A DNA stretch of 27,083 nucleotides from Flammeovirgaceae bacterium UBA5008 (GTDB lineage Bacteria > Bacteroidota > Bacteroidia > Cytophagales > Cyclobacteriaceae), in contig DGYK01000025.1 of assembly GCA_002398365.1 (NCBI GenBank), positions 45,173-72,255 of the forward strand. The letters are read 5' to 3'. The notes beneath the pieces were generated by a model. That model had not been told where the DNA came from, did not search any database, and saw only the letters and a program-made list of their open reading frames with translations. Positions 8,947 through 15,578 of this stretch are shown here, one piece after another. Positions within the stretch are counted from its first letter, which is position 1. Each line of letters starts with the position of its first letter. The position numbers were made by a program, and so were the translations under genes.

Positions 8947-10023
8947 ATGAACAAGCGCTCACTCACTCACCTAACTTTAATTGCGGTTACTTTCTTCTTC
9001 GCATGCACTGGGCCCTTTAAAAAAGAGTTGCCAAAAGAGACGGAGCATCCCAAACTTATCAAAACCATCGGCTCTCCCGACTATGGCAATGTGCAATGCA
9101 GCCTGCAAGACCGAGCGGGCAACCTCTGGTTTGGAACCACCGAAAACGGACTCTATAAATATGACGGTAAATCGTTTAGCCGATATTTAGATACAGACGG
9201 GCTAATCAGTAATCACATTTATTGCCTGTTGGAAGATGCCAACGGAAAAATTTGGATCGGTACAAAAGCGGGTCTGTGTCTGTACGATGGCAATAAATTT
9301 ACCAAAATAGAGATTCCGTTGCCCAAAGACTTACCTCTTAATAAGAATGAACTCTATCGCAACTCACGCTGGATATTCAGTATGATGCAAACAAAAAACG
9401 GGAACCTGTGGTTCGCAACCATAGACGGTGTTTTTATCTACGATGGCAAATCCTTTACACGATTTGTTGTAAGTAATACGGAAGGGGGATTTCTGAACAC
9501 GAACCATAACATCGAACGAATGTTAGAAGATAACGCGGGTAACATTTGGTTTGGCGTGCGATCGAATGAAGGCGTATACCGATATGATGGAAAAACGGTA
9601 ACGAACCTGAAGCTGGAAGAATTGTTTCAAGATGGGCCCAAGCCCAAACCGCATACGTGGGGATGGCCACAAGTACAAGACAAAGACGGAAACATTTGGT
9701 TCGGCAACTGGGGCGGTGCTTACCGCTACGATGGCAAATCGTTTACCAGTTTTACAAAGAAGGACGGTTTATATGGTGGTGTTACACGCATCATCGAAGA
9801 TAAAAATGGAAATCTTTGGTTCGGTGGAGATGCAAACGCAGGACTGAGTCGGTACGATGGTAAATCGTTCACACGTTTCACCACACGCCACGGACTTATC
9901 CATAGCAGCATTTGGTCTATTATAGAAGATAAAGCCGGAAACATTTGGATAGGTACCAGAGAAACAGGCCTCTCACGGTATGATGGAAAGACATTCGCTA
10001 CGTATTCGGAGTTTAAACAATAG
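8947..10023 (+). CDS. Seven-bladed reg_prop propeller lipoprotein without kinase
   Basis: 358 residues. The N-terminus is a lipoprotein signal ending F-F-A-C with the lipidated cysteine at residue 20. The rest is seven tandem repeats of about 45 residues, each with G-N-hydrophobic-W-F/I-G-T/V and then YDGKSFTRF-like strands, enough for one complete seven-bladed beta-propeller of the two-component-regulator-propeller (reg_prop) type. In most proteins this module is the sensor of a histidine kinase; here it stands alone and is anchored to a membrane by lipid. It may bind a ligand or partner in the periplasm or on the cell surface. The start at 8947 is chosen because it begins the signal peptide. 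The repeats are far more alike than those of the kinase at 2096-5323, which points to recent duplication of blades. Confidence 0.88.
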   Translation: MNKRSLTHLTLIAVTFFFACTGPFKKELPKETEHPKLIKTIGSPDYGNVQCSLQDRAGNLWFGTTENGLYKYDGKSFSRYLDTDGLISNHIYCLLEDANGKIWIGTKAGLCLYDGNKFTKIEIPLPKDLPLNKNELYRNSRWIFSMMQTKNGNLWFATIDGVFIYDGKSFTRFVVSNTEGGFLNTNHNIERMLEDNAGNIWFGVRSNEGVYRYDGKTVTNLKLEELFQDGPKPKPHTWGWPQVQDKDGNIWFGNWGGAYRYDGKSFTSFTKKDGLYGGVTRIIEDKNGNLWFGGDANAGLSRYDGKSFTRFTTRHGLIHSSIWSIIEDKAGNIWIGTRETGLSRYDGKTFATYSEFKQ

Positions 10024-10086
10024 GATAACATCTTAACCCGATAGTTTGATCCTTCTGTCGCAACATCCTCTCTGCCTGAACACGCT

Positions 10087-10113
10087 GAACTGCTGTCCTT
10101 AGTTTGCAACTAA
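10087..10113. repeat. Dispersed palindromic repeat C, copy 1
   Basis: Positions 10087-10109 match 25901-25923 at 22 of 23 bases (core GCTGTCCTTAGTTTGCAA). Here the palindrome is TTAGTT-TGC-AACTAA. It lies 64 bases after the propeller gene stop, in a 248-base intergenic gap. Confidence 0.6.
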
Positions 10114-10218
10114 AGTACCGATACTTAATTTATCGTAAATGGTATTGCTATCTTCGTTTTTGTAAATTTGTCTACCAATCCTGATTCAGGCAGCAAGATT
10201 ATTTTGCATCTCTGACAT

Positions 10219-10246
10219 CGAAAAGCGAGATTTGCCTTAGCGCAAA
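10219..10246. repeat. Dispersed repeat A, partial copy
   Basis: CGAAAAGCGAGATTTG followed by CCTTAGCGCAAA matches the distal half of the repeat at 12660-12706, where the text is GAAGAGCGAGATTTG then TTAAGCGCAAA. The G-rich proximal half is missing here. It lies 26 bases before the next gene. Confidence 0.55.
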
Positions 10247-10271
10247 TTCACTCTCTGATAATTTATAAAAA

Positions 10272-11192
10272 ATGAAAAGAACCATAACGACACTTTTGAT
10301 CTGTTTTTTATTCACTCGACTTTTCGGTCAGGTTGTACCATTGGCTGACAGCACCAAAAACGTTAAAATTTTTGGGTTGAAATCAATAACCACGAAGTTT
10401 AAAACCATTACTGACTTAGAAAAATACAATGGTTTGGAAATGGTAAAGATAAAATTCAACCAAGCAGGACAAAAAATCTATGAGATGTATTTTAGACCCT
10501 TTGACGTAGTCGACTACACCCAAGAGTACTACTATAAATATGATAATAATGGGCTCCTGATAGAGAAACTAGAAATTCAAAAAGACCCCGAAGGGACTTC
10601 ATCCAATAAATGGGCCTACTTCTACAACAACAATGGTCTGGTTGTGAAGGAATTTAATTACCTGACGAGGGATGATAAAGAACCAGCTCACATGATCTCA
10701 TACGAGTATGATCTCAAAAGCAGAGTTAAAAAAGAAATTCACTTACACCTCATTGCTCCTAAGCAGAATTCTTATTTAAATAAGAGTTGTGAATATTTTT
10801 ACAACGATGACGGAGCCATTAAGGAAATGAAAGAATCCTGGACTAATAGTGATTATGCTTTTTTGGAAAAATATGAGTACCAAGGAAAAAATCTTGTAAA
10901 AAAAACAAGAGAAAGTAATGGAGCCATTCAAGTAAAAACCACCTATGTGTACAATGCGCAAAATAAATTGGCAAAGGAGTTTACCATTAACGAGATGACT
11001 GATTACGAACAGACGATTGTATATTCTTACAACAAGAAAGGACAACTTACTGGGAAAACGAACTTATATAAAGATGGAACTACATCAAAATATGAATATA
11101 CGTATGCAGACAATGGCCAATTGACAGAGGAATTTTGGTTTAAAGAGAATGGGACAAAAGCTTTTTCGTTCGTTACTTCTTATGAGAAGTAA
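10272..11192 (+). CDS. Secreted YD-like repeat protein (306 aa)
   Basis: A Sec signal peptide (MKRTITTLLICFLFTRLFGQ, likely cut after FGQ) leads into about eight units of the form aromatic-x-Y-D/N-x-x-G-x-hydrophobic, for example YKYDNNGLLIEK, YSYNKKGQLTGK and YTYADNGQLTEEF. These resemble the YD repeats of RHS/teneurin proteins and the antitoxin-MORN-like strands of Bacteroidota secreted proteins, but the chain is too short for an RHS shell and carries no toxin domain. It is probably an elongated beta-strand protein in the periplasm or at the surface. It has its own upstream gap with a dispersed repeat and no clear promoter box. The repeat pattern is directly visible; the function is unknown. 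Confidence 0.75.
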   Translation: MKRTITTLLICFLFTRLFGQVVPLADSTKNVKIFGLKSITTKFKTITDLEKYNGLEMVKIKFNQAGQKIYEMYFRPFDVVDYTQEYYYKYDNNGLLIEKLEIQKDPEGTSSNKWAYFYNNNGLVVKEFNYLTRDDKEPAHMISYEYDLKSRVKKEIHLHLIAPKQNSYLNKSCEYFYNDDGAIKEMKESWTNSDYAFLEKYEYQGKNLVKKTRESNGAIQVKTTYVYNAQNKLAKEFTINEMTDYEQTIVYSYNKKGQLTGKTNLYKDGTTSKYEYTYADNGQLTEEFWFKENGTKAFSFVTSYEK

Positions 11193-11246
11193 TTTATAAA
11201 GCCGTGTACATTACCAAAGCCTTTCATCCCAATCCTGCCGATAAAA

Positions 11247-11834
11247 ATGAGTGACGAGATACTTTTCAACATTGGACTTAAAAGCAGCGACTTTGAGGCT
11301 CCGGTCGGCTCCAGAAAAGAATTAGTTGATACAATATTAGGTTCTGCGCGACTTTTTAGAAAAGTACTCCAACATTTCGTCTTTAAAGAACTAAAAGCTT
11401 ATTTCAAAAATCCGGAGTTAGACTTCTCAGAAAAAACCGACAAATACTTTCCTTATTGGGGACGCAAAAAAGACTGGCTACGGTTCAAGAACTCAATGGA
11501 ACTTAATGTGCCTAGCTTGCGAACAACGAGTCTAGCTAAAGTATTAATGACTATTTACACAGTTCTTTTTGGGTACTGGATTATTCATTTGCTTTCAAAG
11601 TATTCGGACTTTTTTGTTCACATGAGTTTAAGTGGGTTCGGAGTTGGAGGACTGATTATTGTTGGATTTCTATTTCCTTTAACAGGAATTTTTGCGCTCG
11701 GACAAACACGCCTACCTGCTAAAAATATCGAGGAACTAGTTGACAAAGTTATTCAAGAGAACATGTTTGACTACCTAATAGACGACAAAGCAAAATTTAA
11801 GGAAAGACTGGAAACTGAATTAAGTGAGGACTAA
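11247..11834 (+). CDS. Hypothetical protein with two C-terminal-half membrane helices (195 aa)
   Basis: I do not recognise the family. Residues 1-95 are soluble and basic-acidic mixed. Two hydrophobic helices follow at about 97-117 and 131-151, and then a short acidic tail. The N-terminal domain and tail would therefore lie on the same side, probably the cytosol. The reading style (many GAC and ACT codons, lower GC) resembles the three genes that follow and differs from the propeller and peptidase genes, consistent with accessory origin. An attC-like structure begins 10 bases after its stop, so it may be the first gene of a cassette cluster, although no attachment site is seen in front of it. 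Confidence 0.7.
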   Translation: MSDEILFNIGLKSSDFEAPVGSRKELVDTILGSARLFRKVLQHFVFKELKAYFKNPELDFSEKTDKYFPYWGRKKDWLRFKNSMELNVPSLRTTSLAKVLMTIYTVLFGYWIIHLLSKYSDFFVHMSLSGFGVGGLIIVGFLFPLTGIFALGQTRLPAKNIEELVDKVIQENMFDYLIDDKAKFKERLETELSED

Positions 11835-11843
11835 TCACTCAGC

Positions 11844-11968
11844 GCACAACAAATGCTCATTGCAAACAGGCGTGTGCGTCATTGCAGTATGTAGTTCTTT
11901 ATTTATCTTTATCTTGTTGGGCAGGGTTAGTTTTTAATAGCCCGCCAGCAATAAGCTGAACGTTAGCA
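11844..11968 (+). other. attC-like site 1 (integron cassette recombination site candidate)
   Basis: The outer right box is GTTAGCA (11962-11968) and the opposite box is GCACAAC (11844-11850), which conserve the GTT/AAC core of integron R boxes. Inside them, after unpaired spacers of 4 and 5 bases, an L-type box pairs at 8 of 9 positions (TGCTCATTGC side at about 11854-11863 with GCAATAAGC side at about 11948-11956). The layout R''-spacer-L'' ... L'-spacer-R' with one extra base on the right arm is the attC architecture. It sits in the 140 bases between two cassette-like genes. The R box pairs poorly outside AAC/GTT, so this is weaker than site 2. Confidence 0.5.
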
Positions 11969-11974
11969 CCGATT

Positions 11975-12535
11975 ATGAACAGACTACTCTGTATATTGAC
12001 TATTATCATTTCCGCGAGTTGTTCAACACCAAATAGTGACATCTGCACTGGACAGATTCTGAACTTAGAAATGACTTCGTTTAATGATCCGAACAAAAGG
12101 CTCTTAGAATATTATAAAACAAATACTATTGTTGAGATCGCAGACACAAATCGACTATTGAGATATGAAGAGCCAAGATATATTCCTCTTTTTTTTCAAC
12201 GATCAAAAATTGACTCGACAAAAAAGAAATATACTTACAAAGTAAAAGAAGCTATTATCAAAACAGTGAATTACCAATGGGACCTGCTCGTGTTAATCGA
12301 CAATGACAAAAAAGCTGAAAACATCGTTTATTATTTAAAATCATACAATAACGATAGGAAACAAGTTGGGCATTTGGACTTTGCATACTGGTCTGCGGAC
12401 AATGAATATGTCTCATCAGGAAGAATTGACTGTGACTCTACGTTGCATATGATTCTAAATAACGGAAGTGAACATCGTGTTTTCAAAACCGACAAGATGG
12501 GGCGTAACAATTTAATTGAAGCCAAACAAAAATAA
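11975..12535 (+). CDS. Hypothetical lipoprotein (186 aa), cassette-like
   Basis: A lipoprotein signal peptide (MNRLLCILTIIISASC) puts the lipidated cysteine at residue 16. The remaining 170 residues have alternating charged and aromatic segments that suggest a small beta-rich periplasmic domain; I recognise no family. The ATG lies only 6 bases after the GTTAGCA box of attC-like site 1, the very short leader typical of integron cassette genes. Like its neighbours it stands alone in its own unit with no operon partner. Confidence 0.7.
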   Translation: MNRLLCILTIIISASCSTPNSDICTGQILNLEMTSFNDPNKRLLEYYKTNTIVEIADTNRLLRYEEPRYIPLFFQRSKIDSTKKKYTYKVKEAIIKTVNYQWDLLVLIDNDKKAENIVYYLKSYNNDRKQVGHLDFAYWSADNEYVSSGRIDCDSTLHMILNNGSEHRVFKTDKMGRNNLIEAKQK

Positions 12536-12565
12536 CGATAACCATCGCCCTCGTTGGTGCCCTTT

Positions 12566-12604
12566 TACCTCCCCGCGGAGTCTCGCCTCGGACTCTGCGG
12601 CAAA
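12566..12604. repeat. Dispersed repeat B, copy 2, with hairpin
   Basis: It shares TACCTCCCCG and CCTCGGACTCTGCGG with 8639-8677. In this copy CCGCGGAGTC and GACTCTGCGG pair at 9 of 10 positions (the odd pair is G-T) around an 8-base loop, giving a GC-rich stem. Confidence 0.65.
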
Positions 12605-12659
12605 AATAAAGGATTTCGCTCGTCCTCGTTGGAGTTCTTCACCAACGAGTAATCAATCC

Positions 12660-12706
12660 TTTTTTTGGAGGTGTGGGAGGGAAGAGCGAGATTTGTTAAG
12701 CGCAAA
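12660..12706. repeat. Dispersed repeat A, fullest copy
   Basis: A T-run is followed by GGAGGTGTGGGAGGGAAGAG, then CGAGATTTG and TTAAGCGCAAA. Related text occurs at 10219, 12823, 25250 and 27055, always between or at the edge of genes. Confidence 0.7.
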
Positions 12707-12774
12707 ACACAATTGCCTCTGGCTTGATAGAATGAAAAGATTTACGAGGTGCCGATGAAATGATTATAGCAGAA

Positions 12775-12858
12775 TCACAGCAATCATATAAATCATAAAA
12801 ATCACAGTCCAGACAATTTGACTTTTTTTGGAGGTGTGGGAGGGATTAGTGAAATTTG
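12775..12858. repeat. Composite repeat: AATC-rich block plus repeat A
   Basis: A block with AATCA repeated at 9-11 base steps leads into TTTTTTTGGAGGTGTGGGAG, then GGATTAGTGAAATTTG. The same order of blocks, AATCC-type repeats and then TTTTTTGGAGGAGTGGGAGG, occurs at 27013-27083, so the two parts form one mobile-looking unit. Confidence 0.6.
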
Positions 12859-12917
12859 ATTATACGATAAGGAGATTCTTGTGGCATATATACATTGGAA
12901 ATTGGGTGTATATGTGC

Positions 12918-12946
12918 CATACGGTGCATTAATACAATAGTTAGCA
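12918..12946 (+). other. Right half of an attC-like site, partner half missing
   Basis: GTTAGCA (12940-12946) is preceded by a 5-base spacer (CAATA) and the L-type stretch GCATTAATA, laid out exactly as in sites 1 and 2. No complementary left half (TATTAATGC with AAC) is present after the preceding gene. Instead that interval is filled with dispersed repeats. The simplest reading is that repeat insertion or deletion removed the left half. Confidence 0.4.
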
Positions 12947-12990
12947 GCAACCTTTTTTAAGAAAGAGTAACCCCCGTCAAAAGACAACGA

Positions 12991-13980
12991 ATGAAGACCC
13001 TCATTATTCTGGCAGCCATAATTGCAATCGCGACCATCATTTACATGACGACTGTCAAAAAGAAAGTCATAAATAAGATAAACGACTTAAATACTTCCCC
13101 CGCAACAGCTGAGTCTTATAGTCGAACTGCTCCCTTACTGACAACTGACGATTGGAAGGTGAAATTTCAAGACGCGGGACTAGAGCAACACTGGCAAAAA
13201 TTTGAATCCCTCTTAAGAAGTGAGATTGCCATACAACCAGAGGACGCGGCAGACACAGAAATAAAAGTTGGACAAAGTAAAATAGGCGGGCAACCAGACT
13301 TACCAAAAAATCAAACTTGGTTTAAAGAGAATAACGGAAAGAGTCTGGGCTTCCTGGCACAGTTTAATTTAAGTGAGACAAGACAATTTGATAAGTCAAA
13401 TCAATTACCTTCAAGCGGACTGCTTTACTTCTTTTACTCAGCTGAGCAAGAGGCGTGGGGCTTCGACCCCAAAGACAAAGACAAATTCAAAGTCTTTTAT
13501 TTTAATGGCGACATTACAGATTTAGAAAGAACTGATTTTCCATCAGACTTACCGGAACATTCAAAGTACAAAACTTGCAAACTAAGTTTTGCGAATTCTG
13601 TCAGCGCTCCAAACTGGGAGAGCGACATTGTGAATGGGCTTCTGACTAGCGAAGAGCAAGATGCCTATATAGAACTGACTGTAGACGGTGAAATCACTAA
13701 ACTACTTGGACATTCTGATAACATTCAAGGAACTATGGAAGAGGAGTGCCAACTAGTTACGAATGGATTGTACTGCGGTGACCCTTCTGGCTATAACGAC
13801 CCACGTGCTGAAGGACTGAAGAAGGATGCTAACCAATGGATACTACTTTTTCAAATCGACAGTATTGACAAAGCGGGAATGATGTGGGGTGACGTGGGAC
13901 GAGTCTACTTTTGGATAAAAAAGGACGACTTAGAAAAGAAGTCCTTCGACAAAAGTTGGTTTGTGTTACAGTGCTCTTGA
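12991..13980 (+). CDS. Membrane-anchored DUF1963 (YwqG-like) protein
   Basis: 329 residues. A single N-terminal membrane helix (about 3-20) or uncleaved signal anchor is followed by a basic stretch and a linker. From about residue 85 to the end lies a DUF1963/YwqG domain, recognised by KIGGQPDLP near its start, GFLAQFNL, GLLYFFYS, LGHSDNIQG, WILLFQIDS and the closing GRVYFWIKKDDL. The family has an unusual two-repeat beta fold and no agreed biochemical role. Most members are soluble, so the anchor is a variation. It starts 45 bases after a GTTAGCA half site and is followed by a complete attC-like site, so it looks like a cassette gene. Confidence 0.82.
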   Translation: MKTLIILAAIIAIATIIYMTTVKKKVINKINDLNTSPATAESYSRTAPLLTTDDWKVKFQDAGLEQHWQKFESLLRSEIAIQPEDAADTEIKVGQSKIGGQPDLPKNQTWFKENNGKSLGFLAQFNLSETRQFDKSNQLPSSGLLYFFYSAEQEAWGFDPKDKDKFKVFYFNGDITDLERTDFPSDLPEHSKYKTCKLSFANSVSAPNWESDIVNGLLTSEEQDAYIELTVDGEITKLLGHSDNIQGTMEEECQLVTNGLYCGDPSGYNDPRAEGLKKDANQWILLFQIDSIDKAGMMWGDVGRVYFWIKKDDLEKKSFDKSWFVLQCS

Positions 13981-14005
13981 AAATTGACGGTGCAAAAAAG
14001 GCAGA

Positions 14006-14175
14006 TGCTAACAAAATGTTTATGCAATACGGGGGTTGGTGTTAAATTAGAATTTATGTTTCATAATGTAGTTCGGTCAAGGGGGACAGTTCAGAGCATG
14101 TCGGGCTTAACATTCCGCTGCGCTTCATTTTTAAGCCCTCCTATTCCCCGTACTGAATAAACACAAACGTTAGCA
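14006..14175 (+). other. attC-like site 2, the best example
   Basis: TGCTAAC (14006-14012) and GTTAGCA (14169-14175) are perfectly complementary R boxes. After unpaired spacers of 4 (AAAA) and 5 (CAAAC) bases come arms TGTTTATGCAATACGGGG (14017-14034) and its counterpart ending in ATAAACA (about 14146-14163), which pair at 16 of 18 positions. The spacer bubble and the one-base excess on the right arm match the known attC design. The 110-base centre carries its own perfect inverted repeat GGGCTTAA/TTAAGCCC (14103-14136). The length of 170 bp is long for attC. It separates the DUF1963 gene from the next small gene. Confidence 0.62.
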
Positions 14176-14192
14176 CCAATTATTAGACAGAC

Positions 14193-14789
14193 ATGGAATT
14201 TAAACACGACCAGACATGGGACAACTTTGAACAAGTATTTAATTCCCATCTGACAACTAAAGACGGCTGGAATAAACTTATTGACTTTCACCAAAAAATC
14301 GAAGACAAGCCTTACTGGACAGCTTTACGTAATCTCGATTTCGAGACAGAGCAAATTGAAATTAAAAACTGGCTCGAAGAACTTGTTCAGACCGAACCCA
14401 TCGACAAAAATATTATTGCTTTTTGGGTTGGTATTACAAAATTTGTTAACGACCAAGACAAAGAATCATACACAATTTATTTGATGGGTTGCGACAACTA
14501 TGATGAAAACGATATTGAGTGGGCAACTGAACCGACATATATGCCCGAAGAAAGATATTTTACTTTTGAAACTCTCAACAAAATAGACGAAATTATCAAA
14601 GCCGACAGTGACGACTATTCCTTTCTGGACTGGATTCTTCCTTTAAGTTATTGCGCTTTGACCTTAGACAACATTATAAGAAATAATCTTGACAGTAAAT
14701 TATTCTTAAAGCATCACGACAAAATTTTTGTAAGTACAGGGCACGACAGCGGTGACTATAAAAACGTAAGCGCAATCGGACAAAAATAA
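14193..14789 (+). CDS. Hypothetical acidic soluble protein (198 aa), cassette-like
   Basis: I do not recognise it. The protein has no signal or membrane segment, is acidic, and is rich in W, Y, D and N (for example LMGCDNYDENDIEW). Its character is that of many single-gene cassette proteins of unknown role. The ATG is 17 bases after the GTTAGCA box of attC-like site 2, and another TGCTAAC box follows the stop by 4 bases, so the gene is framed by attC-like elements. Codon use (many GAC, ACA, AAA) resembles the neighbouring cassette-like genes rather than the stress operon to the right. Confidence 0.68.
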   Translation: MEFKHDQTWDNFEQVFNSHLTTKDGWNKLIDFHQKIEDKPYWTALRNLDFETEQIEIKNWLEELVQTEPIDKNIIAFWVGITKFVNDQDKESYTIYLMGCDNYDENDIEWATEPTYMPEERYFTFETLNKIDEIIKADSDDYSFLDWILPLSYCALTLDNIIRNNLDSKLFLKHHDKIFVSTGHDSGDYKNVSAIGQK

Positions 14790-14793
14790 CTGG

Positions 14794-14920
14794 TGCTAAC
14801 AGCAAATAAACGTAAGCGGGCGGACTCGGTCATCGCTCGGTGCTAAATTTAGCCCTGTCAGGTGTAATCACCTGACAGCCACAACATAATCCCTCTAAGT
14901 CTCCCCGTCACCGAATGTTT
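14794..14920 (+). other. Degenerate attC-like site 3
   Basis: TGCTAAC (14794-14800), a 4-base spacer AGCA and an L-type stretch AATAAACG follow the gene stop exactly as in site 2. The best opposite half is CCCCGTCACCGAATGTTTAT (about 14893-14912), whose GTTTAT pairs with ATAAAC. After a 5-base spacer the expected GTTAGC box is replaced by CCCTAGG. The site would not be recombinable on its right side, as expected at the broken end of an array. Confidence 0.35.
14855..14878. repeat. Perfect 10-bp hairpin
   Basis: CTGTCAGGTG (14855-14864) and CACCTGACAG (14869-14878) are exact reverse complements around a TAAT loop. A further perfect palindrome GCTAAATTTAGC (14842-14853) lies immediately to the left. 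Together they make a stable double-hairpin inside the degenerate attC-like site. It could stop transcription in either direction, but there is no T-run. Confidence 0.6.
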
Positions 14921-15181
14921 ATCGAAGCCCTAGGGGCATCTTCCTACGCTGTAGCTTCGGAAGACAAAGGGATGGGAGCGGCACCCCGCATCCCGATAGC
15001 TATCGAGGAGTATAGCAAACAGCCCGGCCGTCCCCCTTCGATAAATCTTCGGGAGGCCCAAAATATTCCCCTCCTGAAAGGGGAGAAATGCCCGTAGGGT
15101 GGGGTGGAAAGCCTTGTCCTGATAGAATCATCAATAGTATCCTGACAGAATCGTCAGGAAAACCCTCTTTTTACGCAAATT

Positions 15182-15517
15182 CCGCAGAAGCGTTCAGCCT
15201 TGGCGCATGTGCAGAGCTCCTTGACGCATAACCATTCCGTCTTAATGCATGTGCAAAGCTCCTTGACGCATGTTCAAATTTACTTGATGCATGTTCAGAG
15301 CTACATGATGCAGAACCATTCCATCTGGATGCATGTCCAAAGCTACTTTACGCATGTGCATAGCTACTTTAAGCGTAAGCATTCTTGTCCTGACAACATC
15401 GTCAGCACTTTTTTGCATAGTTAGAGCTCCTAGACGTGTAATCGGAGAGACAGGACGCGTAATCGGAGCGGGAGGACGCGTCAACAAGCTTATGCTGACA
15501 GCATCGTCAGGACGGGC
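15182..15517. repeat. 21-bp tandem repeat, 16 diverged units
   Basis: Counting in steps of 21 from 15182, units keep phase with no insertion or deletion for 336 bases. The best-conserved units (15203-15370) share the form a-c/t-GCATGT-n-CAaAGCTaCttG. Alternate variants such as GCAGAACCATTCCATC appear at 15182, 15224 and 15308. Later units change to ACGCGTAATCGGAG (15434-15475) and to GACAnCATCGTCAG (15392, 15497). Translation gives seven-residue periodicity in any frame, on both strands. 21 bp equals both seven codons and two helical turns. Confidence 0.8.
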
Positions 15518-15578
15518 GCAGGCATTCGCACCAAAAATGGGAGTATGAGCTCGCGGTTATTGCGTGAGCTAACCCAAC

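Larger units (their letters stand above)
12536..12990. other. Gene-free repeat-filled stretch between two cassette-like genes
   Basis: These 455 bases contain a repeat B copy with hairpin (12566-12604), a perfect 8-bp hairpin CTCGTTGG/CCAACGAG (12625-12649), two copies of repeat A (12660-12706, 12823-12858), an AATC-rich block (12775-12820), a GGCATATATACA-type inverted repeat (about 12873-12920) and a lone right half of an attC-like site ending at 12946. An 80-codon frame across the repeats has no sign of being a gene. Confidence 0.6.
14790..15578. other. Gene-free repeat island between the cassette-like genes and the XRE gene
   Basis: These 789 bases hold a degenerate attC-like site (14794-14920), palindromes at 14842-14853 and 14855-14878, short GC-rich inverted repeats around 14960-15090 including CGATAGCTATCG, CCTGAC/GTCAGG hairpins, and a 21-bp tandem repeat (15182-15517). 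Frames of 60-81 codons on both strands come from the repeats and are not counted as genes. Confidence 0.6.

Noticed and set aside
12516..12758. 80-codon plus-strand frame
   Set aside because: It begins inside the lipoprotein gene and otherwise translates dispersed repeats and hairpins.
14915..15097. 60-codon plus-strand frame
   Set aside because: It is made of GC-rich palindromic intergenic repeats with no gene-like features.
15200..15487. Open frames on both strands with seven-residue periodicity
   Set aside because: The 21-bp repeat gives heptad periodicity in every frame; neither frame covers the array or has a start signal, so they are treated as translated repeats.
15182..15517. CRISPR array
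   Set aside because: Units are contiguous 21-bp tandem repeats with no spacers between them, and no cas genes are in the window.
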